The notes under the pieces are model-generated. The model did not search any database. It saw nothing but the letters and a program-made list of their open reading frames with translations, and had not been told where the DNA came from. A stretch of DNA of 64,000 nt from positions 682,001-746,000 of the forward strand of contig NZ_VSMB01000001.1 of NCBI RefSeq assembly GCF_009805705.1. Reading direction: 5' to 3'. A program made the position numbers and the translations under genes. This DNA is from Ruania rhizosphaerae. Lineage in GTDB: Bacteria; Actinomycetota; Actinomycetes; Actinomycetales; Beutenbergiaceae. Shown here one piece after another: positions 37,308 to 45,696 of the stretch; within the stretch, counting starts at the first letter, position 1; every line of letters starts with the position of its first letter.

Positions 37308-38836
37308 GCGCTGCGTTTGAACGAGTCGCCAGTCGAGAGCGTCGGTCGGCTGACGAGGTGAGCCGCGTGATGGGATGCTGGCTGGGCAAGGCCATCGGCG
37401 GCACTCTCGGCCAGAGTTTCGAAGGCATGGATGGGCCGCTGGATGCGACCTTCTATGACCCGGTTCCACTGGGCATGGTGCCGAACGACGACCTCGATCT
37501 GCAGGTTGTCTGGGCCTGCATGTTGGATGGGATGGCGACCCCCTCGGTCGACCGTGAGTTGCTCGCCGATGCATGGCTTCGGCACGTGCGGTTCCCTTTC
37601 AACGAGTACGGAGTCGCGAAGCGCAATCTGCGGGAGGGGCTGCGGCCTCCGGAGAGCGGAGCCCATGACAACTGGTTCACTACTGGTGAGGGCGCGGCGA
37701 TTCGGAGCGAGCTATGGGCCTGTCTGGCGCCGGGTGATCCCGCGCTGGCTGCGGCATTCGCCTATGAGGATGCGTGCGTGGATCACGCAGGAGAAGGGAT
37801 CTGGGCGCCCCAGTTTCTTGCCGCCATGCAGGCGGCTGCCTTCACCTGTTCGGACATCGACGCCGCCCTTGACGCAGGGCTAGGCGTCCTGCCCGGTTCG
37901 TCGGACGTGCGACGTGTCGTCGAGGCGACTCGTCGCTGGGTCAAGGAGGGGCACCCCTGGGACGAGGTTCGCGATCGCATCATCGTCGACTTTGGCGCCG
38001 GCGACTTCACGGATGTCCGGATGAATACCGGATTCGTGGTTCTCGGCCTACTCATCGGCGACGGAGACTTTGAGAGATCGATCCTCGTCACGAACAACTG
38101 TGGAAAGGACACCGACAGCAGCACTGCAAGCGTAGGCGCTACGCTCGGAATTCTCTGGCCCGAACGTATCCCGACTCGCTGGCGCGATCCGATCGGCTCA
38201 GATCTCATACTCAACGACGCTATCGTAGACGTTGCTGCGCCAACTTCCATCGAGGACTTCACGGACCTGGTACTCCGGTTGCGTGAGAGGCTGGAACGCC
38301 AAGATCCGTCAGCGGATCGGGTAGTTAGGCCAGCTTCGCAGACTACTGGGCTCGTGGTGAGCGCGGCCTTCTTCAGCCTGACAGACGAGCACCGCAATCT
38401 CGACCACTGGTTCCTCCCGCCCGCTGGGGAGGGTGAACCTGCCTGGCCAGTCGAGCCGCATCAACGTCGACTCTCGGGGACCTGGGTCCAGATGGCTGAC
38501 CACGAGTTTGACGACGATCTGCTGATGCTCGCATATCCCGTGTGGATCGAGCCCGAGAGTGCGGGACGCGTGCGGATCATGGTCGCGGCCGACACGCCGT
38601 GCCGGGTGTGGCTCGATGGCGAATGGCTCTTCGGTCGCGACGGTGGCCCCATGTTCCCGGCGCCCCATATGCCGAGGATCAACACGTACGCGGACGTCGA
38701 CCTGTCGAGTGGCGGCCATCGGTTGACGGTCGTGGTGCAACGACCTGGCAGGTCGAGATCGGCCGAGTGGATCGTCGCCGTGGCGGACGCCCAGACACAT
38801 GAGTGGATTCCTGGTGTGTTGCGTGGGGGTTGGTGA
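37304..38836 (+). CDS. ADP-ribosylglycohydrolase-family protein, copy 2
   Basis: 510 residues, same layout as the protein at 18211: ARH fold with N61-D62-D63-L64-D65 and N265-C266-G267-K268-D269-T270-D271, then a C-terminal beta-sandwich-like module (C-R-V-W-L-D-G-E-W-L-F-G). It is translationally coupled to the GH-A gene (ATGA) and to permease 1 of cassette copy 2 (TGATG). Its last seven codons include the start of the duplicated segment. Embedded in a sugar operon, it may cleave a glycosyl-type bond rather than ADP-ribose (inference). Confidence 0.82.
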   Translation: MSAAFERVASRERRSADEVSRVMGCWLGKAIGGTLGQSFEGMDGPLDATFYDPVPLGMVPNDDLDLQVVWACMLDGMATPSVDRELLADAWLRHVRFPFNEYGVAKRNLREGLRPPESGAHDNWFTTGEGAAIRSELWACLAPGDPALAAAFAYEDACVDHAGEGIWAPQFLAAMQAAAFTCSDIDAALDAGLGVLPGSSDVRRVVEATRRWVKEGHPWDEVRDRIIVDFGAGDFTDVRMNTGFVVLGLLIGDGDFERSILVTNNCGKDTDSSTASVGATLGILWPERIPTRWRDPIGSDLILNDAIVDVAAPTSIEDFTDLVLRLRERLERQDPSADRVVRPASQTTGLVVSAAFFSLTDEHRNLDHWFLPPAGEGEPAWPVEPHQRRLSGTWVQMADHEFDDDLLMLAYPVWIEPESAGRVRIMVAADTPCRVWLDGEWLFGRDGGPMFPAPHMPRINTYADVDLSSGGHRLTVVVQRPGRSRSAEWIVAVADAQTHEWIPGVLRGGW

Positions 38837-39831
38837 TGGTGGGGTCGTCGGTGGTTGAGTCTCGGGTGGGTGGCGGTGTCTCGGGTTCTGGGGGTTCGGG
38901 TTCTGGGGGTGTTGGTGGTTCGCGTGGGCGTTCGGTGTCGTTGTGGAAGCGGCGTGAGCGTGGTCATGCGTTGTTGTTTGCGGCTCCGTCGGTGTTGTTG
39001 TTTGCGGCGTTTGTTTTGTTGCCGTTGTTGTATGCGGTGTATTTGAGTTTCACCCGGTTTAATGGTGTGGTGGATCCGGTGTGGGTGGGTCTGTCGAATT
39101 ATGAGTCTGCGTGGGGTGATTCGGCGTGGTGGAACTCGGTTCGTAACACGTTTATTCTCGCGTTTGGTGGGATGGCGATCGAGATCCCGTTGAGTTTGTT
39201 TTTAGCGGTTTTGTTGAATCGGGCGTTGAAGTTGGGCGGGTTTTTCCGGACGGTCTATTTTGTGCCGCATGTGATCTCGATTGCGGTGATGGGTGTGGTG
39301 TTCTACTTCCTGCTGCGTCCGGTCGATGGTGTGATCAACGGGTTGTTGAGCCCGATCGGGATCGTCGCGGCGGATATGGACTGGCTGGGTTCGCGGCCGA
39401 CGGCGTTGTTGAGTTTGATCTTGGTGGGTGTGTGGGCAAGTTTCGGTGTGAACACGATCTTGTTCCTGGTGGGGATGCAGACGATCTCGCGGGATATTTA
39501 TGAGGCTGCACGGATCGACGGTGCTGGGTCGTGGAAGATGTTCTCCAGGATCACGGTGCCGTTGTTGTCTCCGATCCTGCGGATCGTGGTCATGTTGAGC
39601 ATCATTTTCTCGATGCGTTCGTTCGATCTGGTGAAGACGCTCACTGATGGTGCCCCGGCGGGGCAGACCGAGGTGATGTTCACGTATTTGTTCGGGTACT
39701 ACTTCGGGCTCGATCATGGTGCGCAGTATGGGTATGCCTCCGCGTTGGCGGTGTATGCGGCGATCATCGTGGCGATCTTGTCGGTGATTTACCTGTATCT
39801 GAGCCGGTCCAAGGATGGGGGCTCGCGATGA
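38836..39831 (+). CDS. ABC sugar transporter permease 1, copy 2
   Basis: 331 residues, identical in sequence to the product of 25450-26445 (MalF/UgpA type, EAA loop Y-E-A-A-R-I-D-G). Here it follows ADP-ribosylglycohydrolase copy 2 with a TGATG overlap and belongs to the operon controlled by LacI-2. Confidence 0.92.
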   Translation: MVGSSVVESRVGGGVSGSGGSGSGGVGGSRGRSVSLWKRRERGHALLFAAPSVLLFAAFVLLPLLYAVYLSFTRFNGVVDPVWVGLSNYESAWGDSAWWNSVRNTFILAFGGMAIEIPLSLFLAVLLNRALKLGGFFRTVYFVPHVISIAVMGVVFYFLLRPVDGVINGLLSPIGIVAADMDWLGSRPTALLSLILVGVWASFGVNTILFLVGMQTISRDIYEAARIDGAGSWKMFSRITVPLLSPILRIVVMLSIIFSMRSFDLVKTLTDGAPAGQTEVMFTYLFGYYFGLDHGAQYGYASALAVYAAIIVAILSVIYLYLSRSKDGGSR

Positions 39832-40751
39832 CCGCGACGCAGGAGCAGGTGGCGGGAGCGGACCAGGCGCGGGTGGTGCGCGCGGGGCAGGCGCGGGTGC
39901 TGCGAGAGGCGCGGGCACGGCGCCGGGTGGGGCATGTGGCCATTTACGTGGTGCTGGGTGTGATGGCGGCGTTGACTGTGATGCCGTTGCTGTATGCGTT
40001 CTTTGCTTCGTTCAAGCCGGTTGAGGACATCCTCGTTGATGGGGCGCGGTTGTTGCCGCGGGAGTGGACGCTGGAGAACTACCGCATCGCGTGGGAGCTG
40101 GGCGGGTTCGACCAGTATTTCCAGAACTCTCTTTTCGTGGTGATCGGGGTGATCACGCTCGATCTGCTGTTCTCCTCGATGCTCGGGTTCGTGTTGGCTC
40201 GCAAGTTGGTCCCGTTCGGGAACACCATCGCGATGGTGATGGGTGGCAGCCTGTTCCTCGGGATGGGAACGGCAACGTTGTATCCGCGGCTGGTCATCGC
40301 GCAGCAGTTGGGGATCGATAACCTCGTGGGTGTGGTTTTGCTGGAGTTCTCCGGCATGACCGTCATCCACACGTTCTTGATCCGCGCGTTCGTGACCACG
40401 CTGCCGGCCGAGTTGGAGGATGCGGCACGGGTTGATGGGTGCGGTATCTGGCGGGCGTATTGGATGATCGCATTCCCGCTGATGCGCCCGATCCTGACCA
40501 CCACAACCATCCTGGCGTTCCAGGCGTCGTGGAACGCTTTCCAGCTGCCGTATGTGTTCACTCTCAACGACCCGGAGATGCGAACGCTGGTGGTCGGGGT
40601 GTATGCCCTTCGGGCCACTGAAGACGGTAGTCAGGCTTATGACCTGATCTTGGCTGGTGCCATGTTGATCATCGTTCCGATCGTGATCTTGTTCGCGTTC
40701 TTGCAACGCTACTTCCTGCGTGGCCTCACCGAAGGAAGTGTGAAGGGCTAA
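39828..40751 (+). CDS. ABC sugar transporter permease 2, copy 2
   Basis: 307 residues, identical to the product of 26442-27365 (MalG/UgpE type). 4-nt overlap with permease 1. The 112-bp spacer to the binding-protein gene (40752-40863) is also identical to copy 1. Confidence 0.92.
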   Translation: MTATQEQVAGADQARVVRAGQARVLREARARRRVGHVAIYVVLGVMAALTVMPLLYAFFASFKPVEDILVDGARLLPREWTLENYRIAWELGGFDQYFQNSLFVVIGVITLDLLFSSMLGFVLARKLVPFGNTIAMVMGGSLFLGMGTATLYPRLVIAQQLGIDNLVGVVLLEFSGMTVIHTFLIRAFVTTLPAELEDAARVDGCGIWRAYWMIAFPLMRPILTTTTILAFQASWNAFQLPYVFTLNDPEMRTLVVGVYALRATEDGSQAYDLILAGAMLIIVPIVILFAFLQRYFLRGLTEGSVKG

Positions 40752-40863
40752 CACCAACGTGAAGGGCTGACACGCCAAACAGTTCGCAATCCGGAGGGCG
40801 GGACAAGTCCTCCAACCTCGACAACCAAGGCAAACCCCGACTCATAGGAGAGTGGAATAGATC

Positions 40864-42198
40864 ATGACGACACTGAACCGGCGCACGTTTTTGACGACAA
40901 CCTTGGCCGCTGCTGGGGCAGTCTCGCTGGCTGCTTGCAACTCATCGAGCGCTGACCCGAACGAGGGCGGTGGTGCCACGGTGGCGTTCTGGGTCCCGAA
41001 CGGACCTCGCAATGGGGTGATCGAGGATCACTTCGCCGGATGGGCCTCCGACGATGGCGCCTCGGTGGAGGTGACCGCTCATCCCAGTGATCAGATGCAG
41101 GACACGGTCACCCTCGCCCTGCGCTCAGGCGATGGGCCGGACATGTGGGAAGGGGCGAACCCGGCCATCTTCAACGGTGGCTTCGCTGCACCGCTGGATG
41201 AGGTCTTGTCCGAGGAGAACAAGGCGGCTTACGCCGCGAAGATGCCCTCGAATGAACGGTTCATGATCGATGGCGTCCCTTACGGGGTGCCGACCACGGC
41301 GAATGCGATCCGGATGGCCTACAACAAGGACGTCTTCGAAGCCGCTGGGCTGGACCCCGAGGCGCCGCCGGCCACGTTCAGCGAGGTGCGTGCTGCGTGT
41401 GAGGCGATCGCGCAGCTGGAAGGTGTCTACGGGTTCGGTCTGCCGATGAAATGGGGCGGCTTCAACCAGTGGATGATGGATCCGATGATCGCCCGCACTC
41501 ACCCCAACGTGAGCCAGAACGGGCAGTGGGATCACAGCACCGGCCGGTTCGAGATGCTGAACTACGGCCCCCTGGTGGAGCTGATGCGCGAGATGGTGAC
41601 CCAGGAGTGGGCCTACCCCGGTGCCAGCACGTTGGAGAACGACCCGATGCGTCAGGCCTTCGCCAACGGCGAGATCGGCATGTTCATCTCCGCCTCATGG
41701 GACCTGAGCGTCATCAACGACCAGTTCGCCACCGACCAGAACTGGGCAGTCGCCGCCGCCCCCTACAACGACGGCGAGACCCCCGTGCGGCAGATCTCCA
41801 ACGTCGCCGGCGTCACCTGCCTCAACGCAGCCACCGAAGACATGGAGACCGCCGCAGCCGCGTTCAACGAATACATCGGCCGCGACCTCTGGCTCACGAT
41901 CGGCCAACAAGGACTCGCGTTCCCCGCACGAACCGACATCACCGCCGACGAAGTCGCCGAAGGACAAGCCCCCCAATTCGCCGGATACCTCACCACCGAA
42001 GAAGACACCGCATGGGCACCCAGCCCCCACCAAGACATGGAACTACGCGGTGAACTCATCGGCGACCTCCTCCGCCGACTCATCCTGGGCACCGACAACA
42101 TCGAAACCGAACTACAAAACCTCGCCGACCAATACCAAGAAACCTACGACCAAGGCGTCGAGGACGGAACCATCAACCCCGACACCTACACCACCTAA
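40864..42198 (+). CDS. Sugar-binding lipoprotein of ABC transporter, copy 2
   Basis: 444 residues, identical to the product of 27478-28812 (Tat-type R-R-T-F-L, lipobox cysteine 25). Because the binding protein is unchanged, both operons must import the same ligand; only regulation and downstream enzymes differ. Confidence 0.93.
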   Translation: MTTLNRRTFLTTTLAAAGAVSLAACNSSSADPNEGGGATVAFWVPNGPRNGVIEDHFAGWASDDGASVEVTAHPSDQMQDTVTLALRSGDGPDMWEGANPAIFNGGFAAPLDEVLSEENKAAYAAKMPSNERFMIDGVPYGVPTTANAIRMAYNKDVFEAAGLDPEAPPATFSEVRAACEAIAQLEGVYGFGLPMKWGGFNQWMMDPMIARTHPNVSQNGQWDHSTGRFEMLNYGPLVELMREMVTQEWAYPGASTLENDPMRQAFANGEIGMFISASWDLSVINDQFATDQNWAVAAAPYNDGETPVRQISNVAGVTCLNAATEDMETAAAAFNEYIGRDLWLTIGQQGLAFPARTDITADEVAEGQAPQFAGYLTTEEDTAWAPSPHQDMELRGELIGDLLRRLILGTDNIETELQNLADQYQETYDQGVEDGTINPDTYTT

Positions 42199-42245
42199 AC
42201 CACCCCACACTCGAATCGAGCCCAGCAACTAGAACGGGGGCAAAT

Positions 42246-42261
42246 GCTATTACGTAATCGC
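42246..42261. promoter_or_regulatory. LacI-3 operator before the second GH-A gene
   Basis: GCTATTACGTAATCGC, near-palindrome with central CG, differing at two positions from GCTATTACGAAATAGC found immediately before the LacI-3 gene. It lies 28 bp past the repeat border and 225 bp before the GH-A start. Confidence 0.7.
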
Positions 42262-42363
42262 AATGAGTGAGGCATCGCGTAGGCGGCCCGTCCGCGTGCA
42301 TCTACTGCTCTGCGAACATGAACGACGACGCAACAGGAGGAGGATAGATTCATCGCGACGCCG

Positions 42364-42489
42364 ATGGCGATTGAAGCGATGCTGAAATCCGGCCGTCGGG
42401 TTCCTGGATCGCAGAGGAAGTTCAACCAGGCAAGCGATGCTCACGCGCACGACGACTCGCAGAATGATGGTCCAAAGGAGGACTCATGA
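42364..42489 (+). CDS. Small ORF upstream of the second GH-A gene (doubtful)
   Basis: 41 codons ending in a TGA that overlaps the GH-A ATG (ATGA). The product is polar and basic and then acidic, with no family pattern. A GGAGGAGG lies about 20 nt before its ATG, too far for ideal use. It may be a translational leader or chance; the rest of the 287-bp gap holds only the operator. Confidence 0.25.
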   Translation: MAIEAMLKSGRRVPGSQRKFNQASDAHAHDDSQNDGPKEDS

Positions 42490-44309
42490 TTGAGAATGAA
42501 ATGAATCGCAGGACGGCACTACGATTGGGTGCCGGTGGCGCCGCAGCCGCTGCCGCCGCACCACTCTTGGGAGCTACGAGCGCCGCAGCGGAGACAGCTG
42601 AGGCTCAGGCCGTAGCAACCTTCCGGGTAGGACGCGCCACTGGGAAGAAGATCACCGCGGCGGATTTCTCCTACAACGCACCGTTTCACTTCACCGGTCT
42701 GTTCCATGGCACCCTTCCGAGCGACGATCCAAGGTCAAAGAGGCCTGATTTCGCTGCGGCGCTTCAGGAGTCAGGTGTTCGATCCCTCCGGTTCCCCGGC
42801 GGGAAGGCGGCCCTCCTGTACCTCCACGATGGCGAGTCATTCACAGCGGAGTTGACGCGCGACCTCAACCAGCTCAACCCATCGGAGACAGCTGGAAGGA
42901 TCTATCAGCCCGATCGCTGGTCGCACAAGTACTACGTCAAGTTGGATGACTTCCTCGACGTCTGTGAAGAGAATGACGTCGAACCAATCTATCAACTCAA
43001 CACCGCGTTCTACCGCGATCTCGCCGAAGACAGAACCTGGGCCATTGTCCCAACCAGGTGGGTGATCCGGTCCGACGGAACAACTGTGAACGAGTACTAT
43101 GACCGCCCGCGGATCCAGGAGGCGGCCGACGCTTTGGCGGCGCACGTAGAAGCGCTCGTGGCCGCTGGGCGAAGCATCCGATACTGGGAGATCGGAAACG
43201 AAGAGTTTTCCCGATATGATGTCGGACGCGATGCGCTCTCGCCTGGAAATAGTGATCAAGAGATCTCGTACTACGCTCAAGTCGTTGTCACTTTTGCCCG
43301 CGTGGTGAAGGAGCAAGTTCCGGATGCAAAGATTCTGATCACCGGAGCTAGGAACTGGCAGGGAAACCCTTGGGACGTCCCGCTCTTGAACGAGATCGAA
43401 TCGCTGGGTGGGATCGATCTGGTCGATTTCACCACCTCGCACTACCCGTTCAGCAAGGAGAATCGACCAGACACCCCGGACGAGCCGCTCTCCGACTTCG
43501 TGACGACGGACATGAACCTGACGACCCATGTCGGACACACAGTTCAGAACAATATCGACGCCGGATATCCGCACGTCGGCGTTGCGGTGACGGAGACGTC
43601 TGTCTACCGTCTACCTCACTGGACTGGGGTCGACGTCACGCCGACTTTCGCCCATGGTCTTGTCTGGTCGCACGGTTTCGGCCAGCTGATCTTCGAGACA
43701 CCATCCCCGGTCAACGTGAAGCATGATTTCGAGTCATTCTTCTTTGGCGGCCTCGTGTACGACACGGTTCTCGATCCCGCGGTTTCCGCCTCAGGAAAGA
43801 GGAACCTCCACTGGATAGGCCCAGATGGTGAGTATCATCTGCCATTGACTACAGACGAAGGCGACATCCCTGACGAGAACTGGTTCTCGGAGGAGTACTT
43901 CCTCACGCCACAGATGCGTATGAATGCGCTCATGAGCAAGGCAGTGGGACTGGATGCCCTGGTTGTGAATCCTGGCGCTCTCAATGAACTAGTCTCGGTC
44001 TTCGCGGCCATCGACGAATCGGGCAAGAACCCGATCGTGGAACTGTTTGCGGTGAACAGATCGGCTGGCGAATCGGAAGCCACGGTGGAGATCGACATTC
44101 CTGGAATCCGTGCGATTTGCAAGAGGGTCGGGGTCGAGACCCTGACAGCAAGTCCGGAATGGGGTCTTGCGGCGATACATCCGACAGAGATGAACCTGAC
44201 GCGCACGACCGCGAGCAAGGGGCGATCGGCAGGCGGCGTCCCCACGGCGACGTGCCAGCTTCCCGCGTACTCGATGTCGCGCCTCCAGCTCGAACTTATT
44301 GTTCGCTAG
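42486..44309 (+). CDS. Tat-exported clan GH-A glycoside hydrolase, copy 2
   Basis: 607 residues, paralogue of the product of 35487-37307 with the same architecture. Twin-arginine signal N-R-R-T-A-L-R-L-G, alanine-rich h-region, acid/base E239 in W-E-I-G-N-E-E, nucleophile about E370 in A-V-T-E-T-S-V-Y. ATG 42486 has AAGGAGG at 42475-42481. The gene and its flanks look less GC-rich than their surroundings (frequent AAA, GAT, GAA codons), hinting at a separate origin. Probably under LacI-3. Confidence 0.75.
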   Translation: MIENEMNRRTALRLGAGGAAAAAAAPLLGATSAAAETAEAQAVATFRVGRATGKKITAADFSYNAPFHFTGLFHGTLPSDDPRSKRPDFAAALQESGVRSLRFPGGKAALLYLHDGESFTAELTRDLNQLNPSETAGRIYQPDRWSHKYYVKLDDFLDVCEENDVEPIYQLNTAFYRDLAEDRTWAIVPTRWVIRSDGTTVNEYYDRPRIQEAADALAAHVEALVAAGRSIRYWEIGNEEFSRYDVGRDALSPGNSDQEISYYAQVVVTFARVVKEQVPDAKILITGARNWQGNPWDVPLLNEIESLGGIDLVDFTTSHYPFSKENRPDTPDEPLSDFVTTDMNLTTHVGHTVQNNIDAGYPHVGVAVTETSVYRLPHWTGVDVTPTFAHGLVWSHGFGQLIFETPSPVNVKHDFESFFFGGLVYDTVLDPAVSASGKRNLHWIGPDGEYHLPLTTDEGDIPDENWFSEEYFLTPQMRMNALMSKAVGLDALVVNPGALNELVSVFAAIDESGKNPIVELFAVNRSAGESEATVEIDIPGIRAICKRVGVETLTASPEWGLAAIHPTEMNLTRTTASKGRSAGGVPTATCQLPAYSMSRLQLELIVR

Positions 44310-44640
44310 TCTGGGCGGTGCGAGATGACGTTCGCCCGAGAAGTATGCAGATCGCTGATGTTGGCCTCGGTGGAGTCTCAGCAACAGACGCGACTGTAGG
44401 GCAAGGACGAGCCTTCCGGTCTACCCTCCGGAGGAGGTCGCTGGCTCATTCAGCGGTCAACGAGGCAGTCGACCTCCTCCGGGTGGACGGCTCTCGGCAG
44501 AGTGCCGCGTTTGCGCCGTCGGCTAGATGGCCGTGGTCTGCACATTCTGTTCCGTCGGAGAACGCAAGGTGGGTGGGCGTGGCTGCGCGCGTGCGGTGCT
44601 GCTACTGTGGCGCTATTACGAAATAGCAAGGAGTTGACTG
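44310..44640. other. Gene-free stretch before LacI-3
   Basis: 331 bp. TACTGT at 44603-44608 is a candidate -10 without a clear -35. No coding pattern beyond a short Gly-rich start-like peptide at 44345 that is not followed by a domain. Confidence 0.4.
44612..44627. promoter_or_regulatory. LacI-3 autoregulatory operator
   Basis: GCTATTACGAAATAGC: 6-bp arms around ACGA, placed between the candidate -10 and the AAGGAG ribosome site (44628-44633) of the regulator. Confidence 0.75.
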
Positions 44641-45696
44641 GTGTCGATCAAGCGCCGACCGCATGCGCCCACCCAAGGAGATGTCGCACGCCTGGCGGGG
44701 GTCACTCAGGGCTCGGTGTCCGCCGTCCTGAATGGCCGGGCCAGGGCGCATCGGATCCCAGAAGCCACTGAGCAGCGGGTCCGGGAGGCTGCGGCCGAGC
44801 TCGGCTATGTCGCGAACCCGGCTGCTCGCAGTTTGCGCGGCAAGCGCAATCGTCTGCTCGGTGTGCACACCTTTGAGCCGGTCTTCCCGCTCGATGAGGA
44901 GAACTTCTTTCACGAGTTCCTGCTCGGTATCGAGAAGCAAGCGGTGGTCGAGGGATACGACATGGTGCTGTTCACCTCCACCGAGGATGCCACCGGCCGA
45001 CGTCGGATCTACCGCGACGGCGCCAATCGGCTCAATGTGGCCGACGGCAGCGTTCTCCTCGGTTTCGCGCAGGACACCACCGACATCGTCCGCCTTGCCG
45101 GCGAGGGGTACCCGTTCGTGCACATCGGCCGTCGCGAGGTGCCGGGGGCGGAGTTCCGTTGGGTGGGCGCCGACTACCGGGTCGGGACGGCCGCAATCGT
45201 CGATCGGCTCACCGATCTCGGTCACGAGCGCATCGGGTATCTGAGCCCGGACCGGCGCACGGAGGCGCTGGCTGATCGTGAGGACGGGTACCGCGATGGT
45301 TGCAGCGCGGCGGGTGTGCCTGCCGTGGCTGATCTGCTGGACGTGGAGCAGATGAGTCTGGACTGGTTCGACCACGCCCGCGCAGACGGCGTGACGGCGT
45401 TCGTCACCGCTAACGAGGACTACGCCACGCGGCTCGCTGAGCTTGCCAGATCGCGCGACCTCACTATCCCCGACGACCTTTCCGTTGCCGTGTTGCGCGG
45501 CACCAAGACCGGCCCACAGCCCGATCTGCGATGGAGCGGGATGGGTATACCCCGGAACGAGATCGGGCGGGTCGCCACGCGGATGCTTGTGGAGGTTCTC
45601 GAGAACCCGCACGCGACCCGAGACGAACACCTCCTCCTTCCCTGCGCGCCACCAGAGGAGACCACGATGGCCCCAGCCAAAGGAGTAACCGCATGA
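44641..45696 (+). CDS. LacI-family transcriptional regulator 3
   Basis: 351 residues. The headpiece is D-V-A-R-L-A-G-V-T-Q-G-S-V-S-A-V-L-N-G-R-A, with unusual Q-G-S in the recognition helix, followed by hinge N-P-A-A-R-S-L-R and effector domain. Start GTG 44641 with AAGGAG 7 nt upstream. The stop overlaps the FAD oxidoreductase start (ATGA), so regulator, oxidoreductase and the sulfatase at 47316 probably form one operon that it autoregulates, with a second operator at 42246. Confidence 0.92.
   Translation: MSIKRRPHAPTQGDVARLAGVTQGSVSAVLNGRARAHRIPEATEQRVREAAAELGYVANPAARSLRGKRNRLLGVHTFEPVFPLDEENFFHEFLLGIEKQAVVEGYDMVLFTSTEDATGRRRIYRDGANRLNVADGSVLLGFAQDTTDIVRLAGEGYPFVHIGRREVPGAEFRWVGADYRVGTAAIVDRLTDLGHERIGYLSPDRRTEALADREDGYRDGCSAAGVPAVADLLDVEQMSLDWFDHARADGVTAFVTANEDYATRLAELARSRDLTIPDDLSVAVLRGTKTGPQPDLRWSGMGIPRNEIGRVATRMLVEVLENPHATRDEHLLLPCAPPEETTMAPAKGVTA

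Larger units (their letters stand above)
38816..42218 (+). repeat. 3,403-bp direct repeat, copy 2 (ABC transporter cassette)
   Basis: Apparently identical to 25430-28832. Here the left border falls inside the ADP-ribosylglycohydrolase gene and keeps a natural C-terminus similar to that of copy 1 of that family (T-H-E-W-I-P-G-V-L-R against T-Y-E-W-I-T-N-A-L-R), which suggests this is the donor location (inference). Confidence 0.93.

Noticed and set aside
44345-44626. Short frame starting M-Q-I-A-D-V-G-L-G-G-V-S, like a Gfo/Idh dehydrogenase start
   Set aside because: The following residues show no dehydrogenase pattern and the frame runs into the LacI-3 operator.
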